Of a stretch of DNA of 64,000 nt, positions 32,367 to 41,151 are shown one piece after another. The translations under genes and the position numbers were made by a program. The first letter of the stretch is position 1. Each line of letters begins with the position of its first letter. The stretch is taken from the NCBI RefSeq assembly GCF_018991925.1, contig NW_024724368.1, forward strand, positions 4,940,045 to 5,004,044, read 5' to 3'. The notes below the pieces were generated by a model that saw nothing but the letters and a program-made list of their open reading frames with translations, ran no database searches and was not told the DNA's origin. Origin of the DNA: Homarus americanus. Its lineage: Eukaryota; Arthropoda; Malacostraca; Decapoda; Nephropidae.

Positions 32367-32440
32367 TTATTTAGGTTAGCGTTAGGGTGGTTAATCTTTA
32401 GGTGAAATAAGCTGGGGTGGAAAGTCTTCAGGTAATTCCT
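32367..32440. mobile_element. TTAGG foldback element, right half
   Basis: AGGTTAGCGTTAGGGTGG, then TTAATCTTTAGGTGAAATAA, GCTGGGGTGG and TCTTCAGGTAATTCC match the family's right end very well. Almost no core remains and no left end is present. Confidence 0.8.
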
Positions 32441-32515
32441 AGCTCAAATTTACTTTTTTCCCCATTCGTCTATTGTGGTGTTCACGTTGACTTATTTTCC
32501 CTTTTTCATTCTATG

Positions 32516-32519
<4 letters not shown>

Positions 32520-32571
<52 letters not shown>
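32520..32571. repeat. (CT)n microsatellite
   Basis: About 26 CT units. Confidence 0.97.
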
Positions 32572-32573
<2 letters not shown>

Positions 32574-32619
32574 TTTGTTCTCTTCTCTCCAATTTTCACT
32601 TTTATTTCACCTTTTAGTC

Positions 32620-32968
32620 TCCCCCCCCCCCACATGTCTGTAAGTTTGTCTTGTTTCTTATTTTATTTCTGGTCTATATTTTTTAACGTCTCTCATTTAT
32701 TCCCTATCTTCTTTCTGTTAAAATTCTTTCCCCTGTCACTATTATCCTTTCTGTGTACTTCCATCCTCTTGTGTTTATTCTTCTCTTGTCTTCTTTCTCC
32801 TCTTCGTCTTCCTTTCCTCCTTCGCCCTCTCTCTCACCTTCTCCCCTCCTTCCCCTCTCTTTCCCTCCCTCCCCTCCCACCCCTCACCTTCTACCCCTCC
32901 CCCCCCTCCCATCTCTCACCCCTCCTCCATACCCTCCCCCATTTCTCTCACTTTCTTCTGCCCTTCAC

Positions 32969-33040
<72 letters not shown>

Positions 33041-33140
33041 GTCTTCCCTCCTTTCCTTCCAACCCCTCACATTTTCTTCCCCCCCTCTCCCTTCTCTCAC
33101 CTCGCCTTCTTCCTCCTCCTCCCTCTCTCTCCTTTCCAAG
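32620..33140. repeat. Long polypyrimidine tract
   Basis: About 500 bp of strongly pyrimidine-biased plus strand, with two long (CT)n blocks at 32978-33003 and 33007-33037. It can form triplex (H-DNA) structures in principle. The 136- and 179-codon S/L/P open frames on plus and the RERERE frame on minus are artefacts. Confidence 0.92.
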
Positions 33141-33254
33141 CTCCTACTGTTAATGTCATGTGAACTTTCGTGAGGTGCAGGGAGGTTGTTGGCTGAGTGC
33201 TCGTGACACCTCCTCCAGCTGTTACTGTGAGGGACCTGCACCCCCACCCCACAC

Positions 33255-33256
<2 letters not shown>

Positions 33257-33288
<32 letters not shown>
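33257..33288. repeat. (CA)n microsatellite
   Basis: About 16 CA units. Confidence 0.95.
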
Positions 33289-33289
<1 letters not shown>

Positions 33290-33347
33290 GCCAGGTACAA
33301 GCTCTGTGGACTAGTTTCCATTGTGACGCCATACGACTTAACCCAAG

Positions 33348-33445
33348 TTGACCTGATCTAATCTAATCTCACTTAACCTAATCTAACCCAAATTAACCTG
33401 ACTTAGCCTAATCTAACCTAAGCTGACTGAACCCGTCTAACCTTC
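33348..33445. repeat. Degenerate CCTAA/CTTAACC-type tract
   Basis: Diverged five- and six-base units (CTAATCTAATC, TTAACCTAATCTAACCC). It resembles the core of the foldback family without its inverted repeats. Confidence 0.6.
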
Positions 33446-33494
33446 ATAAAATAATTTGTTTGAATTCCCAGGTACCATAGAGACAGACCTACTG

Positions 33495-33625
33495 GAGCCT
33501 TGAGAGCCTTAAGAGCCCCGAGAGCCTTGAGAGCCCTAAGAACCTTAAGAGCCCTCTGAGAGCCCTTAGAGCCTTAAGAGCCTCGAGAGCCCCCAAGAGC
33601 CTTGAGAGAGTCCCGAGAGCTTGTT
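33495..33625. repeat. 9-bp minisatellite (GAGCCTTGA)
   Basis: About 14 variant nonamers (GAGCCTTAA, GAGCCCCGA, GAGCCCTAA). Confidence 0.9.
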
Positions 33626-33724
33626 TCTGGGTCCTTCCTGGTCACAACTTCTCTCTCAACACTCGTCGTCTTAAGTTTTTTCCCGAAGATCTTTAACAAG
33701 AAAGACCAAAGAGACTCACTGAAC

Positions 33725-34460
33725 GCTCCTCAACACCTCACCTTCCCCAACACCTTCCTCAACACCTCCACAACACCTCACCTTCCCCAACACTTTCCTC
33801 AACACCTCCACAACACCTCACCTTCCCACAACACCTCCACAACACCTCACCTTCCTCAACACCACAACACCTCACCTTCCTCAACACCTCCACAACACCT
33901 CACCTTCTTCAACACCTCCACAACACCTCCACCTCAACACCTCCCTGACATCTCACACCTCCTTTATCCACAACACCTCACCTTCTCAACACCTCTACAA
34001 CACCTCACCTTCCTCCAACACCTCCACAACACCTCACCTTCCTCCTTTTCCTCCACAACACCTCACCTTCTCAACACCTCCACAACTTACCTCACCTTCC
34101 TCCAACGCCTACACAACACTCACACTAGCCCCAACACTCACCTTCCTCAAACACCTCCCCAGCTTTCCACCATCCTCCAACACCTCCACAACACCTCACC
34201 TTCTTCCAACACCTCCTAGCTTACCTCCACAACACCTCCCTGGCACCTCACCTTCCTCCACTTGCCTACCCCCTTACCTCCTTCTTCCGCTTACCTCGCC
34301 TTCCTCAACACCTCCACAACACCTCACCTTCTTCAACACCTCCACAACACCTCCACAACACCTCACCTTCCTCAACACCTACACAACACCTCACCTTCCT
34401 CAACACCTCACCTTCTTCAACACCTCCACAACACCTCACCTTCCCACAACACCTTTCTTG
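33725..34460. repeat. ~29-bp minisatellite (CTCAACACCTCCACAACACC)
   Basis: About 25 units of CTCAACACCTCCACAACACC plus TCACCTTCC, with many length variants and nested ACACCTCCACA duplications. The 205-codon plus open frame (33602-34219), rich in T, P, H and Q, comes almost wholly from it. Confidence 0.95.
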
Positions 34461-34930
34461 CTGGATGATCAACGTTATCTGAGACTCTGGGTATTTTGTC
34501 AAGAAGTTTTTCAATATATTTAACCACCTTCACTTTTAATATTTTCTTTGGTTAACGCCTGACGATTTTATTCCCTTTACTCCTTCATTCCTAAACTTTT
34601 AAAACCTTACAGAAAAAAGTTCATATATATCCAAAATCACTAAACTTTTCTAAAACTTTAATATTTTCCCAGTACGTAAATCATTTGAAAAATTGCCAAA
34701 CATATCCCAACAAAAACTCGGCTCCACCTGAAGTGGAAGGGATTATTTTTATTATTAGTTTTGCTCTGTTTATTTTTCTTTATGACTGTGGATAAATTTC
34801 TCGATTGTGTACTGTGTGTTGGCCACCAAGACGAACGATTCGAATCTGGGCGAAAAATGGTCAAATATCTGAGTTATGTTGGTCATTAAAGCTTTACAGA
34901 GTGTTGATTTAATTGTATAACCTGAGTAGA
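34461..34930. other. AT-rich unique DNA
   Basis: No gene, RNA or repeat family recognised. Confidence 0.45.
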
Positions 34931-34937
34931 GTATAGT

Positions 34938-35461
34938 AGGTCAGATGGTAGGATTGAAGGTCAAAAGTTAATGAATGAAAGGTCAAGATCAAACTTACAC
35001 AATGTGGTTGAGACTGTGGTAGAAGTTCTCTGTATGGTTTATGTGGTGTTAGTTCTGCTTACTGTGGTTTTAATGGTTTAATTCTAGAATCGCAGGGGAA
35101 AAAATGAGATCCCACAAGGCAGTAGTTTGGGTCCTTTAAAATTTCATGGGAAAAATATATGTAAGAAGTCAGTCAGGTTGTGAGAGGCTGGCAAGCCATA
35201 AATCGAAATTTCGTAAGAAAAGGTCAACTACTCAGTACCTGGGGTCAAGAGAGAGGTCTGCTGGCCAGGTCTCGAGGTCATACACGGCCTGGGATAAGAG
35301 GTGTTGGGTAATCAGGCCCCGACAAGGTCATGAGAGGGAAGCTAACCCGAATTAGAAATCACGAGATGCCTGTTGACCAGATCCCGAGGTCGGTGAGCCA
35401 AGACCCCGAGGCCATGGTAGGTGAGGAGTCACTTCGTCAGATTGAGGACCACGAAAGGTCA
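34938..35461 (+). other. Cluster of seven same-strand AGGTCA motifs
   Basis: AGGTCA begins at 34938, 34958, 34980, 35221, 35275, 35325 and 35456, all on plus. AGGTCA is the nuclear-receptor half-site (established knowledge). Spacing is irregular and there is no obvious tandem unit. Related AGGTCTGCT and GATCCCGAGGTCGG strings suggest an old degenerate repeat, which may explain the cluster without any function. Confidence 0.3.
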
Positions 35462-35496
35462 CTCAGCCAAGACTCGAAGGTGTGTTGAAGCGAGTA

Positions 35497-35601
35497 CAGT
35501 GAAACCTCTATATAATCCCTTAGATGGGGGTTTCACATCTAACGAACCCTCGATATAATGGACTTTACCCTCCATATAAATCGTTAAATAGAGGTTCGCT
35601 G
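35497..35601. mobile_element. Pogo/Tigger-like MITE, copy 4 (intact ends)
   Basis: CAGTGAAACCTCTATATAAT at the left is inverted at the right as TTAAATAGAGGTTCGCTG. It is flanked by TA on both sides (35495-35496 and 35602-35603), the expected target duplication. At 105 bp it is the shortest copy, with a single central GGGGGTTTCACATCTAACGA module. Confidence 0.88.
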
Positions 35602-35795
35602 TAAGATACGGAGTCTAGCTGCTCCCTGTACCAGATGTATTCAATTGGAGTTGTTGGGGTGATCGAGGCGTGTAGACCCGTTGCTGCCTGCTGCTGGTGG
35701 TGGTGGGTGGTGACCTTCTTTAGCCCTAAATGGAATATGATTACGATGGCCCTGGGAAGTTTGTGTGGACGGCGGAAGAGTCGCTACGTACTGTA

Positions 35796-35947
35796 CACGT
35801 GACTAAACTATCTATACAAAATTGTGTTGAACAAATATGACACAACGGATGAAGGATTTTGACAACCTTACCGAGACAACGGGAGTCGCAGTGTTCATTC
35901 GGAAATTCATCGATCACCCCAAGTACAGGGAGTTTTTTGAGTGACTG
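35796..35947 (+). mobile_element. ~152-bp TA-element, copy A
   Basis: Left end CACGTGACTAAACTATC; right end GGGAGTTTTTTGAGTGACTG. TA flanks both ends (35794-35795 and 35948-35949). It contains ATGAAGGATTTTGACAACC..., which reads DFDNLTETTGVAVFI, then RKFIDHPKYREFFE, then stop. The 21-bp segment starting ACTGTACACGTGACTAAACT occurs at 35790-35810 and again at 35944-35964. That is an end-TA-start junction repeated, so the element looks like a remnant of a head-to-tail tandem arrangement. Confidence 0.75.
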
Positions 35948-35964
35948 TACACGTGACTAAACTA

Positions 35965-36520
35965 AGGATGATTTAAGTATTTTATTTAGTTATTTGTGAT
36001 ATTGACTTTTATATTTGAGAGACTTTACCAGTTTTACTTATTTTTCTCTTAACTTTATTTATAGTTAAAAGTTTGTTATTACGTTTGATTTGAGTAATAG
36101 TTGTTCTTGGTCTTTAACTTGTTAGTGAAATATTTGATACACTGTTACTTCACCTCTTGTAATAATCACATAACGAGTGGTATGAATTCTGTTGTTGATT
36201 TAGTCATTGATTAATTTTCCACCTATAGTGACATTCCTCAACATCTATCAGTGAGTGTTGCTTCTGCCACTGAATTTGTTAAGAGTTTCACGTCTGCGTG
36301 TTGCTACAACTTCGTAATCAATATAATCTCTTCCCTCTTTCATTTCATGTTAGGAAGCAATGTACACTCGCCACAACACATAAATTATTGGTCTGGTAAC
36401 TCAACATCTAATTTACATTCATATTATTCGTGTCGTGATGTATAAAGATGTTTTAAAAGCATCCATTACCTCGTAGTATACAGTTGTTGTTGTTAAAATG
36501 AACCAAGATCCTTCAATACT
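35965..36520. other. AT-rich unique DNA
   Basis: Nothing recognised. Confidence 0.45.
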
Positions 36521-36524
36521 TGTA

Positions 36525-36525
<1 letters not shown>

Positions 36526-36564
<39 letters not shown>
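36526..36564. repeat. (GT)n microsatellite
   Basis: About 19 GT units. Confidence 0.97.
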
Positions 36565-36569
<5 letters not shown>

Positions 36570-36897
36570 CCATCCATATGAGTACATAACTAAGAAAAAA
36601 CTATCCAAATTATAATATAAAAACTCAACATTTTGATCAAAATCTTGGAAAGTATTCACCCAGCCAGAGACAAGTTCACCTGTAACAAAAACAGTCGTTT
36701 ACTCCACACAGGACCCACAAGACTCCACATCATTGGCCAATACCTGACTCCTTAATTAACCAGGCGGTCTCTTGGTCCAGGTGTAAATGTCTCTTGGTTA
36801 CCTGTTTTGGGAGGTATTTTTCAACACTATTTAATTAATGCCGTGACCTAGATCTACACTACTCTTGTGATCAAATATATCAGAAACTTAAACTTTG

Positions 36898-36899
<2 letters not shown>

Positions 36900-36935
<36 letters not shown>
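36900..36935. repeat. (CT)n microsatellite
   Basis: About 17 CT units. Confidence 0.97.
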
Positions 36936-36937
<2 letters not shown>

Positions 36938-37261
36938 TAGGTTCTTTAATACACCGTAATAACACATCCGACCTTCACCTCCCCGTAACCTAACCTGACC
37001 AAACCTTCACATTTCCCCTTTGGCCACCTAGTCGTCGGCCTAATAACACTCCTCTCTTTATTTACATCCATGAAGCTCGCCAACATGACCTCGTAATAGT
37101 TTATAGTTGGGATGATTTGGGTGGAATGTATTTTGAGTTTAAAGATTTTATGTTGTTTTTTATATATAATTTTTTTTTTTTGAGTTGTGGAATGATTGTT
37201 AAAGATGTTGCATCGTAATTTCGATGGATATATAATTTGGTGTGTATTTTTCGTTTGTTTA

Positions 37262-37395
37262 AAAGAGAGAGAGACAGACAGAGACATACAGATAGACAGA
37301 GACATACTGGTAGACGGACAAACAGACATTGAGAGAGAGAGAGAGAGAGAAGCAAAGAGACAGACACAGTGAGAGAGAAAGAGACAAAAAGAAAA
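37262..37395. repeat. GAGA/CAGA-rich tract
   Basis: Imperfect GACAGACAGAGACATA units plus a (GA)n run at 37331-37350. S/L/C-rich minus open frames are translations. Confidence 0.85.
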
Positions 37396-37597
37396 ATATT
37401 TATTTAGATACACGTAGATAGATGGACATATTTTTTTTCTTTATTAAGGTTTGAATATATGAATAATTTTAGGTATATTTAAGACACTTTCTGTTGTCAT
37501 AAACCTTCAGAATTATTGTTTTATTTTTGTGTTGAATCTTAAAATGAAAAAAAAAAAAATTTATGCTGGCAGGATTCTCAAAAGGTGTTGCTTAATG

Positions 37598-37770
37598 TTG
37601 AAATTTCGGTTCCGTGTCTAAAATTCCGGTTTCTGTATAAAAAAAATCGGTTCTGTGTCTAAAATTCGGTTCTTTGTTTAAAATATCGGTTTCTTGTATA
37701 AAATATCGGTTCTTTGCCTAAAATTCTGTTTTTTATCTAAAATTTCGCCATTGCTTAAAATATCAACTCT
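37598..37770. repeat. ~20-bp AT-rich minisatellite (TAAAATTCGGTTCTGTGTC)
   Basis: About eight units with variable first half (AAATTTCGG, AAAATATCGG) and TTCTGTGTC/TTCTTTGCC second half. Confidence 0.88.
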
Positions 37771-37984
37771 GTGTCATGCGTAAATTAATTCGTTATATCT
37801 ATATTTGCACCTGGCGTTATAGCTTAAGTGACCAGGTACTACAACCAGTATTACAACGTGTTATTACGAGTCAGTATCTTAGCCAGTGAACCGGAGAGTA
37901 TGTTCTTTTAAACCATTTCTCTGCAAGTGAAAATATGTAGTCGGTAATTTTGTCTAGTCAACCGGAATTATTGACGTCAGGTTA

Positions 37985-38185
37985 CTTTAAATGAGTCGGC
38001 CTGTAAATACTACTACGGTAACTGAGTCAACCTGTAAATAATACGTTAAATGAACCAACCTGTAAATAATACGTTAAATGGGACATCCTGTAAATAATAC
38101 GTTAAATGAGTCATCCTGTAAATAATACGTTAAATGAGTCATCCTGTAAATAATACGTTAAATGAGTCATCCTGTAAATGCTATC
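37985..38185. repeat. 28-bp minisatellite containing TGAGTCA
   Basis: The unit is GTTAAATGAGTCATCC plus TGTAAATAATAC, six to seven copies with the earliest more diverged. Four copies carry TGAGTCA (38023, 38107, 38135, 38163), the AP-1 consensus. Unit homogeneity at the 3' side indicates recent duplication. Confidence 0.93.
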
Positions 38186-38326
38186 AAGTTTGTGACCAGT
38201 GTAAGACAAGGTTGAGGTATAAAGCTTTGTGTCTATGCATCTAAAGTTGGTATTTTTCAGCCTTGGGTCTTCAAATGTCAGTTTTGATTTCACTTCCTCT
38301 TGCTTAGCTTCTGTTGTTGTGGGGGG

Positions 38327-38329
<3 letters not shown>

Positions 38330-38380
<51 letters not shown>
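38330..38380. repeat. (CT)n microsatellite
   Basis: About 25 CT units. Confidence 0.97.
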
Positions 38381-38383
<3 letters not shown>

Positions 38384-38589
38384 GTAGGTACCTGTCTATT
38401 GTTTCCAGGCAGATGGATACATACATACAGAGACGGGGGCCTCACACACACACACACACACTGGCCCTGGTGCAGAGTGTGACCTATGACCCCCACCTGG
38501 CCAAATTGATCATGAACTTATGGCTTCTTAGTTCCTTCAGGCCACACGCAAGACCTTCACACCTCTGTTGTTCTTCTACCATGTTCTTG

Positions 38590-38780
38590 TTTCTCTTGTT
38601 TTTGGTGGTTCCTGGTTTTTTTGTTTTTGTGGATTTTTGTGGTTTTGTTGATTTTTTACGTTTTGTGGATTTTGATTTTTTGTTTTTGCGTTTTTTTTTT
38701 TGCTGTTTTTGTGTATTTTCCTTTTTTGCAGTTTTTGTTTATTTCCGTTTTTGTTTGATTGTTTGTTTGTTTGTGTCTAT
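38590..38780. repeat. T-rich GTTTTTG low-complexity tract
   Basis: Imperfect TTTTTGTTTTTG/TTTTTGTGG units. The F-rich open frame is an artefact. Confidence 0.85.
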
Positions 38781-38909
38781 CATCTCTTGTGTGTTTGCTT
38801 TATCTCCGAGTATAATTTTAAGTATCATTTATCTGTTTGTTGATCGTTTTTCCTTGTATCTGTCTGTTTCTTTTACTCTATCTTTCCAACAGTGTTAGAC
38901 GTACATACG

Positions 38910-38956
38910 CACATACACATACATACATACATACATACATACACATACATACATAC
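38910..38956. repeat. (CATA)n microsatellite
   Basis: About 11 units with CACATA interruptions. Confidence 0.94.
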
Positions 38957-39079
38957 TCAAGTCCACTCACACACCCACTGACCACACCTCTTTGACTCCT
39001 CCCACTGGCCTCCTCCCTGACCTTGGCTGACTCACTTGACGTCAGAACATCGCCTGATCACGGCCTCTTAATAGTGATG

Positions 39080-39085
<6 letters not shown>

Positions 39086-39135
<50 letters not shown>
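39086..39135. repeat. (CT)n microsatellite
   Basis: About 24 CT units. Confidence 0.97.
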
Positions 39136-39137
<2 letters not shown>

Positions 39138-39197
39138 GTACTTCGACAACTAAGGTTATTAAGAGAGTATTCTGCATTAGGTAAGTCATTGTAATTT

Positions 39198-39283
39198 GGA
39201 TCACCTTAAGAAATTCCACCCCAGTTTGTATCACCTGAAGATTAACAACCCTAACATATTTGGGGTTGGGTTATGGGGGGTGA
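39198..39283. mobile_element. TTAGG foldback element, left end
   Basis: GGATCACCTTAAGAAATTCC, then ACCCCAGTTTGTATCACCTG, then AAGATTAACAACCCTAAC match the left inverted repeat, followed by the family's ATTTGGGG motif. The telomere-like array at 39376-39690 could be its expanded core, but no right end follows. Confidence 0.78.
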
Positions 39284-39375
39284 ACGGAAATAAAGTCACT
39301 GGGAAAAAAAGTCACATGGCTTGTACACATTGACAACACATTATATATATGATGGCATTGCACGTGATTTGGGTT

Positions 39376-39690
39376 GGGTTTGAGTTGAGTTGGAATTAGA
39401 GTTAAATTGAGTTAGGTTGGGTTAGAGTTGAAGTTAGAGTTGAGTTGGGTTGGGTTGGGTTAGGTTAGATTGAGTTAGGTTGGGTTGGGATTAGGTTGGG
39501 TTGGGTTAGGTTGGGATTGGTTGGGTTTGGGTTGGTTTGGGTTAGGTTAGGTTAGGTTAGGTTAGGTTGGGTTAGGTTAGGTTGGGTTGGGTTAGGTTAG
39601 GTTAGGTTGGGTTGGGTTGGGTTAGGTTAGGTTAGGTTGGGTTGGGTTTGGTTGGGTTGGGTTAGGTTGGGTTGGGTTAGGTTTTTTTTC
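39376..39690. repeat. (TTGGG/TTAGG)n variant telomere-type array
   Basis: About 300 bp of pentamers, mostly GGGTT and GGTTA with occasional GAGTT, all G-rich on plus. It is the longest TTAGG-like tract in the window and begins about 90 bp after a foldback left end. No telomere cap or subtelomere gene is seen, so it is interstitial. The short W/V/L/G open frames are translations. Confidence 0.92.
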
Positions 39691-40038
39691 GTGCCTCTTT
39701 TTTCCTGGATTCGGGTTAGGTGGCCTCTTTCTCGTCCTGCTTCTCCTCCTTCTCTTCCGCCTCCCAATCATTCTTCTCCTCCTTCTCGACTTGTCTATTC
39801 ATCCATCTCCTCTACTCCTCCCACTCTTCCTTTTCCTCCGATTCTTTCTCCTCCTCCTCCACCTCCCACCTCTTCCTCCATTACCCTGCCCCACCCAGCC
39901 TTCCTTCAGGACTTTCCCAGAAGGTAAACTGACGCCACCTGCTCCTCCGCCTCCAGCTGTGACCTCGCCTGTTGTCCACCTTCCCTTCCTGGCTTTTTGT
40001 CCTGAACCAAACCCCTCCACTCTTATCTCCTAGCAGCA

Positions 40039-40041
<3 letters not shown>
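39691..40041. repeat. Pyrimidine-rich CTCCTC tract
   Basis: Degenerate CTTCTCCTCC-rich sequence. P/S-rich open frames on plus and R/G-rich on minus are not genes. Confidence 0.8.
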
Positions 40042-40079
<38 letters not shown>

Positions 40080-40087
40080 TCCTCTCT

Positions 40088-40134
<47 letters not shown>
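40042..40134. repeat. Long (CT)n microsatellite
   Basis: About 90 bp of CT in two blocks separated by TTCCTCCTCTCCTT. The longest CT tract in the window. Confidence 0.97.
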
Positions 40135-40136
<2 letters not shown>

Positions 40137-40599
40137 GCCTCACGTTCCTTGCTCTCTAGTGTGTCTGTGTTTATGTCTGTGTCCGTGTGTCCGTTCCTCT
40201 CACCCAATTCTCACTCACCTGTTCTCACCTGGTGCCGTGTGTGTGTGTGTGTGTGTTGCCTCATCTCCTCAGTGTCCCGTCATCCTTGGTCCACTCCCTC
40301 CACTCCCTCCCTCCCTCCGTCCCTCCCTCCCTCCAGTGGTGAGCCTGACCCAGATACCTGTACCTGTTTGGCCCACAACCTCACCCAACTAATATACTTA
40401 ATTGAGTAATGTTTACCTGCCCTATTATGCTTGATTCTGTGTGGCTGTGAGATTTATGAGGAAAGTCTTGGTCCTCTCTCTCTCTCTCTCTCTCTCAATC
40501 CTTATCCTATTTCCCTCTCCATTTTTTACCTCAGATGTTTAATTAAATATTTTCGAGGGTTCGTTACCTTGATATTTCTTCCTCGTTTGAGTGACCCGG

Positions 40600-40602
<3 letters not shown>

Positions 40603-40640
<38 letters not shown>
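40603..40640. repeat. (GT)n microsatellite
   Basis: About 18 GT units directly abutting the TA-element at 40649. Confidence 0.97.
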
Positions 40641-40643
<3 letters not shown>

Positions 40644-40648
40644 ACGTA

Positions 40649-40801
40649 CACCCACTCAAAAAACTCCCTGTACTTGGTGTGATCGATAAATTTCAGAATG
40701 AACACTGTGACTCCTGTTGCCTCTGTCAGGTTGTCAAAATCCTTCATCCGTTGTCATATTTGTTCAACACAATTTTGTCTAGATAGTTTATTGAGTGACT
40801 G
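40649..40801 (-). mobile_element. ~153-bp TA-element, copy B (both ends intact)
   Basis: The left end on plus is CACCCACTCAAAAAACTCCC. The reverse complement of the right end is CAGTCACTCAATAAACTATC. Both abut TA (40647-40648 and 40802-40803). On minus it contains the same short frame as copy A: MKDFDNLTEATGVTVFI, then LKFIDHTKYREFFE. CAGT-type ends and TA flanks suggest a Tc1/mariner-type MITE (inference). The flanking (GT)n begins immediately outside the left TA. Confidence 0.8.
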
Positions 40802-40988
40802 TACAGGCAGGCAAGATTCTTGACTATAAAAAGTTGTATTTCATGATTAGAAAGTTTAGTATTTAGATTTAATGGAATAAGTGAACGATTTTAGTGTAGT
40901 TTTATGGCGCAGTTAATGAGTTTGTGTAGTTGTTTTTATGTTGTGTTTGTCTCTTGGAGATTTTGTCTTAATGTGTGAGTTAAGATTT

Positions 40989-41104
40989 GGATCAATTGAA
41001 TGAAGAATTTCCATCCCAATTTATTTCACCTGAAGATTAACCTAACGTCCTAACCTAATGCTATTTGGGGGGATTAGGTTAGGTTAGCGATACGGTGGTT
41101 ACGG

Positions 41105-41140
<36 letters not shown>

Positions 41141-41151
41141 GTCTCTCTGTC
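40989..41151. mobile_element. TTAGG foldback element truncated by (CT)n
   Basis: Left end GGATCAATTGAATGAAGAAT, then TTCCATCCCAATTTATTTCA and CCTGAAGATTAACC; internal ATTTGGGGGG and TTAGGTTAGG. The right inverted repeat, GCGATACGGTGGTTACGGTAA, stops at TCTCTCTC (41108-41151). The expected TTTAGGTGAAATAAGC is replaced by (CT)n. The same break occurs at 52489. Confidence 0.8.

Noticed and set aside
32634..33173. 179-codon open frame with hydrophobic start, possible membrane protein
   Set aside because: It is a translation of a polypyrimidine tract, which always yields S/L/F/P-rich apparent membrane segments.
39376..39690. Telomere
   Set aside because: Pentamers are mostly TTGGG, the tract is only ~300 bp, unique DNA continues on both sides, and similar cores occur in transposed elements. 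It is interstitial.
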